Below, in pieces: positions 12,660-23,945 of a stretch of DNA of 64,000 nt. Under the pieces are notes generated by a model that was given only the letters and a program-made list of their open reading frames with translations, did not search any database and had not been told where the DNA came from. This stretch comes from Panonychus citri (taxonomy: Eukaryota; Arthropoda; Arachnida; Trombidiformes; Tetranychidae). The stretch spans positions 1,240,001-1,304,000 of the forward strand of contig NW_026515416.1 in NCBI RefSeq assembly GCF_014898815.1, read 5' to 3'. Position numbers and translations under genes: made by a program. Every line of letters begins with the position of its first letter. Position 1 is the stretch's first letter.

Positions 12660-14207
12660 AATTAAACCTGATTATTGAAATTATCAAAGGTTGTTGATGA
12701 TAAATTGTAACCAAAATTCACATAAAATCAGTTAACAATTTATAATCAGTGTAACTTTATTATGATTACATGATGATAACGATAAACATTATGATTATTG
12801 TTTAGCTTTGACGAGATGATCATTGAAAGATTAAATTGTTATTGGTTAATTTGTGGCTTTGATTGACAATTAAAGGTGAACAATTTTGTTTCAATCACGT
12901 TTTTCACTTGATTGTCCGTTTTTCACACACAATTTAGATCACAACAGTTTAATTGTAACAATAAAAGGTAAATACTTTAATTCTGTTTCCTTCTTGTTCA
13001 TCAAATTCACATCGTTCATCATCCTCTTCATCATCTTGTTCATCCTTGAAATTGCTCATTGAGAATTACAAAGGAAAGTTGAATGATGGAGAAAGCAAAG
13101 AATCAACTTGATTAACTAACTAACTTGGTTGATTATTGTTTCTTTCTGATTGTCAATTAAATCAGTGTGATGAACATGAAGATAACATGAGAAGAAAATT
13201 TTTCCAACTTTCTCTCTTCTTCGTCTATACTAACTAAGCTTCTGAAAACTAGTTACCTGAACATTGAATATAATAACTCACTCCTCATGTGCAATCGCTC
13301 CCATTTACGATTCTGTCTCATTCACTCACTCATTCACTCTCTCACTCTCCATATCGTATTGAGCGTTAATCATGACATATTAATATTTTCATTCATTTTC
13401 TATCTCCCTGAAGGGAAATTTCATCTTATCTCTCCTATTATGAAAATAGATAAGATTATTATAATGAACAAGTGAGACAAATTAACATTATCATGAAGAT
13501 TAAGATCTTCTCATTGATTCTGATGAAAACTTGAAGTAACTTTTTCCAATTAAATTGATCCCCTTGAGGCGATTGAGATAAAATTAAGAAGCTCATTGTA
13601 AAGTTAATACTTTTATATTGAATAGTATTTAAAGTTAATTAATAACGTATGTACCTTTTTTTTAACGATAACTTTAATTGTCCGTTTAATTCTGTAAACA
13701 ATTTTAACAGAGATTATGTTTTAATCAAGTTTTCCAAAAGGTTCTCATTTCTTATTATTATCAATGAGAAATTATATTGAATTTCAATACACACAATCAA
13801 TGGATAAATTTTGAACGAGTTGTTATTTATAGTACAGTTCATATTTCGATAATAGTTCAGTTTCGATAGACACAAATGTAATAACTTCTAGTGACATCTC
13901 TAGGAGTTTAAATGTGATAGAATTCCAGATTCTATTAGTATCATATATGATAGAATCATCCAAATTTATTATTCTCTGCAACTAATAGGAGATTAATGTT
14001 TCTTTCTCGTAAGACTTTCGATTGAAAATTGATATCGGTCCAAGGATCAAGCATTTGAGTGAAGTTCAAAGGTCATTCTGGTCGTTTCACTTCTATTGAT
14101 TCAATTTGAACATCGAAAATGTCAATAACTTATCCTAACTGACCTTGAATCTTTGGCTATAGTAGATAGAATTAAATAATTGATCTCGTGTTTGAGGTTC
14201 GATTTTT
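12660..14207. other. Receptor upstream region, non-coding
   Basis: No gene is supported. It should contain the 5' untranslated region and promoter of the minus-strand receptor exon, but I cannot place a start site. A short imperfect hairpin (GATTCTAT...ATAGAATC) lies near 13929-13955. Confidence 0.5.
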
Positions 14208-14619
14208 ACTCTTCTCTTAATTGAGATGGAAAGAACTCGATTTTCACTTGGAACTTTATTATAAATCAATTTGATTTGATGTTTCAATCTGAAAACACTT
14301 AAATAGCCAAGTTTATATGAAAAGTCTGCATCTCAGCTGCCTTTTGACGGTGTATCATCAAACCCAAGACTTGAGTGTAACTTTTTGTGTTCTTTCACAC
14401 GAAGACCTTAAAATGACCTTTAAACGCTACCTTCGAGAAATGACCTCAAAGACCTTGAAAATCATAAAGTCGAGCGCTTCAATTCTTTTCAGTCCTCTGG
14501 TCAATTCTGACATTCATATGACCTTTATTTCTTGAGATATTCAGCGAAATAGCCGAGGTGGATAAAAACGCCCTGTATACACTGGCTCAATGAGAAGATA
14601 ATCTAAATACTCTCTCATT

Positions 14620-15515
14620 GCCACAATCTTTCCCATCAATAGTTCTTATGGGCTGATTTCTGAGTTGAAAATGTGTTCAATGTAAATTTTCTTGGACGAT
14701 AAATTAGAGGGAATTCGCTATGGTGAAGAAGACATCATATCGGTTTTCCATGAGAATTGTTCTGAACAATTGCCTAAGTGGATTCATCCAATCAACGAAG
14801 ATGCTGTAACGTATTATTATCTTCCATCTCTTGATTATCGACAATTGTCCTTGTTAGGATCTAGAAGATTCTAATGTAACGTCAACCCTAAGTACAATCA
14901 AGTACATTGTTAGAATCAATTAGTTGATCTTGTCGTTAAGAATTCATGACCAAGGTAACCTTTACATTTTGTATATAAAGTCTTGTGTAGGCAATATACA
15001 AGTAACCAGTTAAGTTCAGTTCACCTTTGTTAAAACAAACGTTATACCTTCAACTATTATAATTTACCCCTTGAACCCTTTCTTGATTATTTGCCTATTA
15101 AAGCTATTTTCTATTCTAAGTACGATCTATTCTAATGTCCTCTTTACGTTTCAAGAACCGTCTGTAATCCGTACATGTTTGGCCTTCGATAAAGGTCAGA
15201 AAGTAATGTAATTTTTGACGAATCAATTTTTCATTCTACATTTTCTGAGAGAATTTAGAGGTCAAAATTTGACCATTCGTTCCTGAAAAGTTTTATTGGA
15301 AGCGATTCTCTGGATCATATCGAGATGATTTCTTATCCCAATTCAGTTCTAATTTGTGACAAGAAAACCAAAACCATTTATCCATATGTGAAAGACACAG
15401 ACTATTGGGAATTCATAATTAAAACTGAATCTTTCGGAAAGATGATTACAATTGTATCAATCAATTTACCGATTGATTCAGAATAATTAATGATTGTCCG
15501 AAATATTGATGGTCA
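14620..15515 (+). pseudogene. Coding-like fragments of unknown gene
   Basis: Between the two R repeats are two protein-like pieces on the plus strand. The first (14692-14874, 60 codons) includes EQLPKWIHPINEDAVTYYYL. The second (about 15263-15486) includes MISYPNSVLICDKKTKTIYP and ends in TAA. An in-frame stop lies directly before the second piece and the first ends at a stop where a 261-bp insertion begins. They may be remnants of one gene split by that insertion. I do not recognise the family. Confidence 0.35.
14868..15138 (+). mobile_element. Candidate solo-LTR-like insertion
   Basis: The 10-mer ATTCTAATGT occurs at 14868-14877 and again at 15129-15138, bracketing about 250 bp. The insert begins TGTAACGTCAACC, has a TATATAAAG box near 14972 and then a run typical of an LTR transcribed region. 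Its right end does not show the usual CA, and the 10-bp flank is longer than most LTR target duplications. The solo-LTR reading is therefore tentative. Confidence 0.4.
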
Positions 15516-16256
15516 ATTGTTTGATGTTTCAATCTGAAAACACTTAAATAGCCAAGTTTATATGAAAAGTCTGCATCTCAGCTGCCTTTTGACGGAGTAT
15601 CATCAAATCCATGACTTGAGTGTAACTTTTTGTGTTCTTTCACACGAAGACCTTAAAATGACCTTTAAACGCTACCTTCGAGAAATGACCTCAAAGACCT
15701 TGAAAATCGTAAAGTCGAACGCTTCAATTCTTTTCAGTCCTCAGGTCAATTCTGACATTCATATGACCTTTATTTCTTGAGATATTCAGCGAAATATCCG
15801 AGGTGGATAAAAGATACGCCCTGTATACACTGACTCTCAATGAGAAGATAATCTAAATACTCTTCTCTTAATTGAGATGGAAAGAACTCGATTTTTCACT
15901 TGGAACTTTTTTATAAATCAATTTGAAATTTTATCAAATGGTTGTTATTCAAACTCGTTCTCCATTACTATTACTTGATTGATTTATTAATCATTTCATT
16001 GAAACTTTCTCACAAATTAAATTGAAATCAAGGTAAGTCAGCAAAGGAAAAAGTTCTGAATACTTTTTCCCACAAATTCAATCAAATTTATATTTCCCAT
16101 GGATTGTTTATTTCGTTGTAAAATTTAAAAAAATCAATTGTTGTTGAATATATTTTGAAATTTGATAAATTTCCCAATGATTTTATCACTTCATTGTCCT
16201 TATAGTGATTAAATGGTCAATTCAATGGATTCATGATGTTTTTGCACCGATGAACT

Positions 16257-17563
16257 ATGGGCATAGCTAAGAAACCAGTAACTAGTAACAGTAAAATTCC
16301 CGCTCTCGCTACAACGATAAAAGAGCCTTCGTATTCAGTTCAAACGCCATTCTGTTCATCATTACCCCTACGACGGATATTTTGCTGGACTTTAACGGGC
16401 TTTGGACTCATTTGGCAAGTTTGGAGTATCTCAAGTGTCTACTTTCAATATGCAACTCGTGTGGACATTGACATTGAAGTGCCATCGCAATTATCAATGC
16501 CCGCTCTTTCAATATGCCTCAGTTTGGTCTACAAAATCGATGACCTTTATCCTAAATATTATCCAACCCGTGAATCAGTCCCACCCAAAACCGCTCTGCC
16601 CATTAACATACTCTCCCAATTACCGATTCCAAATATAACCATAAACTGTACGACTCCGTTTGATGAGCTCCCAAAATTGACCAAACCAAAGGCTACGCTT
16701 GTGAAAATTACTCGCCGATTCTGGTGAGCATTCATTATACCGAAGGTATTAACATTCGTAAATGTTTCACTTACTTTTATCGAAATGCAACTACTCCCGC
16801 CTTTCTGGTCAATTATGCCGATTCGAAGGATTTTTTTAACGTGGAACTGATTTCCAATGATAACATTTCCGTTTCCATTTTCGTTCATAACCCAATTGAG
16901 ATTTTACTTGTAAGTGCCGCTGATACCTTCACCTTTCACACCAATGCCACTTCTGACCTTATATTATCTTCATCGAAATTGATTACGAAACTACTTCCAT
17001 CGCCTTTCCGAACTGAATGTGTTGAATATCATGAAAAACGATTCGGTCGAACTGGTTGTATCTTCGACTGTCTTGAGGAAAGTTCGATGAGAGAATGTGG
17101 AGTCTGGCCTTCTACGGTTCCCGCTGATCCTTGGTTACCGCACTATTTCAATCGAGTGGATAAACCTTGTAGCTTAACGTTAGAACAGAAAGAGATTTGT
17201 ACTTCATCGAAAGTAACTTGTCCCAACCAGTGTCTTAATCTTTGGTACACAACGACTTTGGTCACTCTTCATCAGCCCATTACACCGACAAATTTGACTC
17301 GTATCTTCATTCGTAGACCTTCAGAAGTTGAATTCACATACAGGTACACACCTCGACTTGATCGTATTGAATATCTTTGCTATGTTGCTTCTTGTTTCGG
17401 CATTTGGTTAGGAATTTCATTTCTCGATATCTTACAAAATTCAATCGTTGCCATGAAACGAAAATTGGCCGCACAAGAGCCTCAAATAATGGTCATCACA
17501 CCAACTTACATTTACTTTTCTCGTAATCGTGTTAGTTCAATTTCCTCAACAATAACGACATGA
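16257..17563 (+). pseudogene. DEG/ENaC-like sodium channel with one frameshift
   Basis: The degenerin/ENaC/ASIC family forms trimeric cation channels with two membrane helices and a large extracellular domain. The first frame runs 16257-16727. It has TM1 around residues 40-62 and then the post-TM1 segment (SQLSMPALSICLS). Coding similarity to the neighbouring intact gene continues in the -1 frame from about 16690, with CENYSP matching the neighbour's CEDYTT, through to 17563. The second part has a Cys-rich block (RTGCIFDC) and TM2 ending GIWLGISFLDI, where GIS matches the G-x-S selectivity filter. Corrected by one base the product is about 435 aa, against 434 aa for the neighbour. The lesion lies at 16682-16700 and looks like one lost base, so the gene could be intact in the organism. 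No His-Gly gating motif is visible before TM1. AATAAA lies at 17681-17686. Confidence 0.8.
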
Positions 17564-17882
17564 AAACTACTTAGGGTTACATTTATCGTTTCATCTCATT
17601 CGATCCAAAATCAGATCACTTCATCCAATATATCCAAAATTTTATTCTCTACTGATAATTCAATCAATATTAATATTCTAAATAAAATCTTGGGTCCATA
17701 TTCATCTTTGCTGATCAGCAATTGACTCAATTTTCATTTTTCCATGAACTTTATTTGTAGCAATTAACTCAACAAATAGAGATCAACTTTTGACACGAAA
17801 CAGAGAGAAATTGAGAATAAGTTTATTTTATCAATCGTTACAATTTATTTGACAATTTCGGGCCATTTTCAGCTCATCAAAT
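17564..17882. other. Shared 3' region between the two channel genes
   Basis: This 319-bp tail-to-tail spacer holds a plus-strand AATAAA at 17681-17686 and a minus-strand AATAAA (TTTATT at 17822-17827). It probably serves as the 3' untranslated and polyadenylation region for both genes. Confidence 0.6.
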
Positions 17883-19187
17883 CTAAGCTGTTCTAAGTGA
17901 TCCTAATGATATTTTACTTTTACCAGGATTTTTATGGTCAAACGGATTTAAGACCAAAATTTTAGTCTCCCGTCGGGTCATCCATGTATCAGCAAATTCG
18001 GATATTATATAGATTATATCGAGAAAGGAGATACCCAACCAGATACCAAAACACGAAGCAATGTAACATAGAAATTCAATTCCATTCATTCGAGGAAGAT
18101 AAGTGTAGATTATTTCAACACCGAATGGACGTCGAACATAAAGTTCTGTCACATTGGAAAATGTTCTTTTCTCTTGATTAACAATTAAAGTTGTAGTATA
18201 CCAATAGTTGATACACTGAGCTGGACAAAGGTCATTATTTGAACATTCAAACTTATTCTTTAAGTAACAATGTTTATCTCTTAGAGAAAATGATTCGGTT
18301 TGATCGATTTCCGCTGGAACTGACCAGGACCAAGCACTTTGACATTCTTTCTTGATTCGAGAAACTCGACATTTAAAGATACAACCAGTTCGACCATAAA
18401 TCTCTCCAGAATAATTGTAACAACCAGTTCGATAGGGAGTTGGTAGTAAATAGGTGATCAATTTAGAAGTGGTCAAGATCATTCTGTCCGTTTGTTCAAT
18501 AAAAAAGTGAAACGAATCTGCTTCCGATAAATGAAGTACCTCCATTGGATTGTGAATGTAAATTAAAACTGATGAACGATTAAAATTAAATATCGACTCT
18601 GCTCTATTTGTATGAATGAAAATTTTATAAAAATCTTTGTCATCTACTGAATTAAGTATATATGGTGACGGAAGTGTCAATGAGTAAAAGTAAGTTGAAC
18701 ATCTCCAGAAATCATCGGATCCACCATTGAATTGAATTGTTGTCTTAACTGTTGTATAATCTTCACACATCTCAGGAATATCTGATTGGGTTGATTGGTT
18801 TTGTTTCAAGGGTTTCAATTCAGGGAACGGAGTTTTACAAATGATCCTCACCGGTTGGGTCGGTAGTTGAGCTAAGACATTTATTGGAATATAACGGTAA
18901 ATGGAAGCATTATGATTAACCCTTCGAGCCCAGTCGATAATCCCTCGAGCCGGAGGGTAAATCGTTTGAAGGTAAGTGTAATCAGTTGTTGTCTCAATCT
19001 TGAGGCACATCGTTAATCCTGGCATGGTGATTAGTGCTGGAGCTTCAATCTCCATGTCAACCTGAGTTTGGTACTTGAAATAGACTATGGATATTTGGTG
19101 CATTTGCCAACCTAATCCAATGGTTGATAAAATCCAGCAAATTAATCTGATTGTTGTTCCTGATCTGGTCTTCCTTTTAATTGCCAT
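17883..19187 (-). CDS. DEG/ENaC-like sodium channel, intact, intronless
   Basis: This is a single 434-codon frame. The short N-terminus (MAIKRKTRSGTT) leads straight into TM1 (about residues 14-36, WILSTIGLGWQMHQISIVYF) and then the conserved QVDMEIEAPALITMPGLTMC segment. The extracellular domain has several N-glycosylation sites and a Cys-rich block (GRTGCIFKC, then LCPAQC). TM2 near residues 370-395 carries CFGIWLGISFLDI, where GIS is the G-x-S ion-selectivity motif. The cytoplasmic tail is short. The His-Gly gating motif seen before TM1 in many family members is absent. The gene is a paralogue of the plus-strand gene next door and the two converge. Mite genomes are known to carry expanded, often intronless degenerin sets. 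The ligand or stimulus cannot be told from sequence. Confidence 0.88.
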   Translation of the reverse strand: MAIKRKTRSGTTIRLICWILSTIGLGWQMHQISIVYFKYQTQVDMEIEAPALITMPGLTMCLKIETTTDYTYLQTIYPPARGIIDWARRVNHNASIYRYIPINVLAQLPTQPVRIICKTPFPELKPLKQNQSTQSDIPEMCEDYTTVKTTIQFNGGSDDFWRCSTYFYSLTLPSPYILNSVDDKDFYKIFIHTNRAESIFNFNRSSVLIYIHNPMEVLHLSEADSFHFFIEQTDRMILTTSKLITYLLPTPYRTGCYNYSGEIYGRTGCIFKCRVSRIKKECQSAWSWSVPAEIDQTESFSLRDKHCYLKNKFECSNNDLCPAQCINYWYTTTLIVNQEKRTFSNVTELYVRRPFGVEIIYTYLPRMNGIEFLCYIASCFGIWLGISFLDIIYIISEFADTWMTRRETKILVLNPFDHKNPGKSKISLGSLRTA

Positions 19188-21200
19188 TTAGATGAACGTT
19201 GATGATACACAACAAGCACTGATACAAATCAAATTGCAATTAAGATGAAACAATCAATGTTATGTCTCAAACTTTATTATTATAACGATTGTGTTGATTA
19301 TGTTGATCTGATTTCGAGTCACTTTGATTTCTGCTCACTGAATAGCTTAATAGTCTCAACATTTTTGATTACTACAATTTACTGATTGAATTTTACTTCT
19401 CAATGTTAATTAATCATCTCGATACTTTTTAATTGATGAATTTACCAGTTAATCTATCAAGTAATTGTTGACACTCTGATTTACTGAATCTTAGAAAAAT
19501 GATTAACTTTTTGTTTTCATCTCTCGCAATTTGATTTATACCTTTTTTCTTTCAAGTCAACAATCGATTGATTATATTTTTCTTTTCAATTACAATTAAT
19601 GTTAATTGTTATTATCTGGTTGACAGGAGGAGGGAAAACATAATGATTCGTTTTTACAATTCCCTTGGTCAACTAATTTAGTCTCCAATGTATTGATTAG
19701 CAGATTCGAAGATTTCTCATTCCTATTGTGAGAGGATCAATTAGAATTATCATTGATTTGTTTTTTTCGAGAAAATAATTAATTTTTCTTTTCGCATTTT
19801 CGACAATTAACCTAATCATTTGCCACCATTTTCTCAATCATGAAACTTTTCATCTTGAAAGTAAAGTTCTAACTCCATTTACAGGTAACAATCATTTTCG
19901 AGATCTGGTAAACATGTTTGTTGTTATTTCTTAAATGTTACCCAGTTAATTGTTGTTGAGAAATAGCTACAATCAGATTAACTTTTTTCTTATTCCTCGA
20001 AAAGGTCAGTCCAAATATCAATTATCATTAAATCATTTACAATCACATCTTATTGGTCAATAATTGTCTTGATTTTCTCAGCATTGATTCTTGATTTTTT
20101 TTCTCATTCTCTTGCTGGTAATAACTATTGGATAATTGAATAACGATCCATTAATTAGTAAATATAACTGAAGAACGGATAATAATCTTAAAAAGAATTT
20201 TTTTCTATGGAAATTCGATTAAATCATTAAGATAATTGCTTTGTTATTCTCGCTATCATTTGATTTACAGGGAGTTTTTTTCTCTCTCAATTGTTTGTTT
20301 TAAATTATTTATTCAGATTCACAACCGAAATGCACAGAATCCGTGAAAATTTTCACATCAAAACAAAATTAGCATTCAAAGTTGATTAATTAACAATTAA
20401 TTTGAAATTTGGAGAAACTTATTTTCCCATATTAGCTATTTAGTATTAATATTCACTGAATAATTAGCGCCTTTTGAATGATTCCATTTCTGGGTAAGTC
20501 ATGGAAACTTGGATCAATCTCAATTTTACACAATTCCGAATTGGCTTGGCCCCTGAATCCGAGTTCTATGATTGAAATTATAAGTATTAATTTGTATCTC
20601 TAATGAGCTTTTACCATGGAAGAGGAATTAAAGTTCAATGGTGAGATGTGTTTCCTTAACGCAGCTTCAAATAGGTATGGAAGCGATACGTTTACAGTTG
20701 GTAGGATAAAAGAATATGGATAAACGACATATTATTGTTTATTTCAAATTGAACAAATTGATTGTTCGAAAAATTTAGTCCATTTGAACTTTTTTTCCTG
20801 CTCGAAATCAAAATATTTTCCTGGACTGAAATTCTCCCCAGCGAAATCTATCGTCGATAAAAGTAACTACGGGGAAGAAGTGACGTAGCCGCAATAAAGT
20901 GTTTACAAATTTTTGTGCTGGAAAAAAGTCTCAACTGTTTTGATTGTTTTTCCTTAGTAATTTTTTTAATTAAATTAAAATTTCAACGATTGTGATAGTT
21001 AATTAGTCAACATGGAGATGCCAATTAGTTTCCATTCTAATTGATTGACTTATGATCGGTTTCATTTAGAAGATCAGTTTGAATCTTGGGTGTTTTACTT
21101 TTAATGTGAATGAAACATTTTGGAATATAATTATTTTCTTTTACCATTGATGAAATTTACTATTTTATTGGACAATTAAAAGGGTTAATTTGTTGTTATT
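19188..21200. other. Intergenic, with possible TMEM115 5' region
   Basis: No coding sequence is supported. A less AT-rich patch at about 20840-20900 contains TATCGTCGATA and GTGACGTAGC, which look like promoter-type words. A strong donor-like GGGTAAGTC near 20493 could end a non-coding first exon of the TMEM115-like gene. Both suggestions are weak and rest on short motifs. Confidence 0.35.
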
Positions 21201-22571
21201 ATGGATATCAGAGAATCGATTGGAAATGGTGATACTGTGACTATTGGTGGCGATGGTAATATTGGCTCTTCAAGTGGAGGATTAGGAGGAGGAGGAGGAG
21301 GTGGTGGTGGTGGTGGTATTAGAGATGATAGATTAATATCATCTCCATCAACCAGTAGTTTAATTAATTCAAATTATATTTCCGCTCATCATCCAAATAA
21401 TTCAATCTCTCACAATCACAATCAGCCTCATTTATCTTATTCTTCACCATCACCATTACTTTCACCAGACTGTTTGGATGACCATGATGAAAGTAAATCT
21501 CCAACCTTTGGCCGTTTCCTGGAGCGAAATGCAATCTACCTTTATGAACAATTTGTTAAAATAATCGAAGGTCGTGGTAAAGGATCACGTAGTCCATTTG
21601 TCACCTCTCTTTGTATATCACTTGTCGTTATTTATCTAATTAACCTGTTAACCAGTGAATGGGGAACAAGCGGATCATCTGGAAAAAATGGAAACAATAA
21701 TAATCGGATATCATCTGAAAGTAATTCAGAATTTTTCTGGACCAATTTTGATTCACCAATAACCGAAATGTTCACTTTAACACCGGGTAACATTTTATCA
21801 CCACGATTCTGGATCTGGTCAGCCATTTCCACCATAACCTATCCCTTAATTGAGCTTCATTGGTGGCAAGTGGTTAACGATGTACTCGCGATCTATTTAA
21901 GTTCAACCCTAATTGAACCTCTTTGGGGATCTCGAGAATTGTTTTCATTTTTTCTCATAATCAACCTTTCGGTTGCCTTTTTAACCACAAGCCATTACAT
22001 AATACTCTATTCCATCTACGGGTCGGATGAGTATCTTTACAACGTACGATTGTACGGTTGCTCTGCTTATTGTGCGGCCATTTGTGTCTCCATTAAACAA
22101 TTATTACCCGAATCAGTTTTAATTGGAACACCGTTTGGAAAATTTAAGAACAACAATGTGCCTCTAGCCGGTCTTTTTGTTCCCTCTCTTCTTTATATTC
22201 TTAACATTATCGAAAGTAGCCTGGTTCTTATGTTCTTCTATGGACTTTTGGTCAGTTGGATTTACCTGAGATTCATTCAAAATCATCCTAATGGTCATCG
22301 TGGTGATCTTTCTGATAGTTTCTCATTTGCCTCCTTCTTCCCAAGTATCTTGAAACCTGGTGTTTCAATAATATCTAATTGTATCTACTCCTTTTTCGTG
22401 GCCATCCGATTGTGTTCACCAATTGACAGTCGACAATATCAACCGTTAAGAGTATTAGGTGAACGTTTAAATCAAGAACATGATTCACAACCAATTCCCA
22501 TGAGAGGTCATAAATTTAAGCATCATCAAAGTGGCGATTATCAATATTTATCTCAACCAATGCACGTTTAA
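21201..22571 (+). CDS. TMEM115: TMEM115-like Golgi multi-pass membrane protein
   Basis: This is a single open frame of 456 aa. TMEM115 is a rhomboid-like, non-protease membrane protein of the Golgi implicated in retrograde Golgi-to-ER transport. Family features are the first helix (about 132-152), then TPGNILSPRFWIWS, then the segment around LIEPLWGSRELFSFF. Later come VNDVLAIYL, the YGLLVSWIYLRF helix, and the post-helix cytoplasmic block GDLSDSFSFASFFPSILKP, which is highly characteristic. Unlike the usual protein, which begins close to the first helix, this one has about 95 extra N-terminal residues. They include a run of glycines (about residues 28-39) and Ser/His/Asn-rich sequence. A Ser/Gly/Asn-rich insert also lies in the first lumenal loop. 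The ATG at 21201 is the first in frame. A downstream start near the FLERN segment cannot be excluded. Confidence 0.9.
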   Translation: MDIRESIGNGDTVTIGGDGNIGSSSGGLGGGGGGGGGGGIRDDRLISSPSTSSLINSNYISAHHPNNSISHNHNQPHLSYSSPSPLLSPDCLDDHDESKSPTFGRFLERNAIYLYEQFVKIIEGRGKGSRSPFVTSLCISLVVIYLINLLTSEWGTSGSSGKNGNNNNRISSESNSEFFWTNFDSPITEMFTLTPGNILSPRFWIWSAISTITYPLIELHWWQVVNDVLAIYLSSTLIEPLWGSRELFSFFLIINLSVAFLTTSHYIILYSIYGSDEYLYNVRLYGCSAYCAAICVSIKQLLPESVLIGTPFGKFKNNNVPLAGLFVPSLLYILNIIESSLVLMFFYGLLVSWIYLRFIQNHPNGHRGDLSDSFSFASFFPSILKPGVSIISNCIYSFFVAIRLCSPIDSRQYQPLRVLGERLNQEHDSQPIPMRGHKFKHHQSGDYQYLSQPMHV

Positions 22572-23945
22572 TGATCACTAAATTATGGTACTTTCAAGAT
22601 TGAGATTGAACAGTAAACAACAACAACAACAACAACAATCAACGTAAATCAATGAAAGTAAACATGAATAATATCATTCGCTGCAACATTAATTGATCAT
22701 CGTCATCATCGCTAATAAGATGAAATTTGGTCCAGAAATGATAAAGTTTGAACACCATTGAGAAGGAGGAGAAAAAAAAATTAACGAAAAAGATTAAATC
22801 TTATATCAAGAGCTAAATTATTTTAATACGTAAATAACTTTAATCATCATATTTCATCACTAACTGTCAAAATTGGTCAAATTTCACCCTTTCCCTTGAT
22901 GACCTCGTATCCCTGTTAATCCCACTTTACAGCTACAATTATAAAGCATCACATCAAAATGTAAATTGTTTCCCATGGAAAGAAGATGATTAAGATAAAA
23001 ATGGTGATATTTTCCAGCCCAATTAACGTCCATTAATTGCAGATCTTTCATATTCATTGATAAAATTAAGGAAATCCAATGAAAAGGATCAATACAATTA
23101 CGATAATAATTTTGTTACCCTGTTTTTCATGATTGGAGCACAAAACAAAAAGCAAATCCTGAGAATTGAACATAAACAATTTACCGATTTAACTAATTAT
23201 TAATTGCTATTATTGTAATAACAAGGAGAGAGAGTGAGACTTTCCTCCAGAAATTGGATCAGATTAATCACCGCAAATGATGACAATTGAAAGAGGATCT
23301 GGAAGACATTTCAATTTTTAATCTCTACTCTTAATCCAACAATCAACTGTGAGGTATTAATAATGTTACCTTATTTAAATTAGATAATAAATTGATTTTA
23401 AATTGTTTTTTTGGAAATTACAAAATCACCTTAATGTTGATTGTAGCGTAACAATGATAATCACAATCAGATCCAATTGAATAACAATAATGAGCTCTTT
23501 CTCATTGTAATCAATATGTTATATTCAAGGTTGACAATTAACCATAATCCTAATTAGATTTTGTTTCATCATCTCTGCATGTTAATTGTATTTAAATTGT
23601 CAGTGAATCGTCAACAGGATATGACAAACCTTGGGTCCGAAAAAGTTATTATATCAAATGGTTGGTAAATTTTGACAAATATAATTAATATTTTTCATCA
23701 TCTAATCAAATTGCTAATCAACGAGCAAAATTTAACAATTAACTTTGTTTTTATTTGATCAACAAAATGTTTATTCAATGTAAACATTTTTTTTTTTACA
23801 TAACCGGATATTTATCAATGATTAGACCTTAATATACATTTAGTAGGAGTTAATTGTTATTACTTGTCAAATTGATTAGACCAAAAGTTGTTTAATTAAT
23901 TTGATTGTCCTTCTCTCTTGTCTGAGTTTTTATTATCATGGATAA
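22572..23945. other. TMEM115 3' region and intergenic DNA
   Basis: It begins with the TMEM115 3' region, including a CAA run near 22618-22637, and is otherwise AT-rich with no coding signal. Confidence 0.55.

Larger units (their letters stand above)
14208..15926. repeat. Duplicated repeat block flanking decayed coding DNA
   Basis: Two direct copies of an approximately 340-bp unit, at 14275-14613 and 15520-15863, are nearly identical over their length, with a few substitutions and small indels. A separate segment of about 67 bp (ACTCTTCTCTTAATTGAG...) lies just before the first copy (14208-14274) and again just after the second (15858-15926). The order is therefore X-R-middle-R-X. The R unit contains a run of ATGACCT/GACCTT words and the string CGCCCTGTATACAC near its end. 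The two R copies give 72-codon frames that look alike only because the DNA is duplicated. I see no sign that they are coding. Confidence 0.75.

Noticed and set aside
14317..15780. Two similar 72-codon frames (14317-14535 and 15562-15780)
   Set aside because: Their similarity follows from the duplicated R repeat. There is no independent sign of protein selection.
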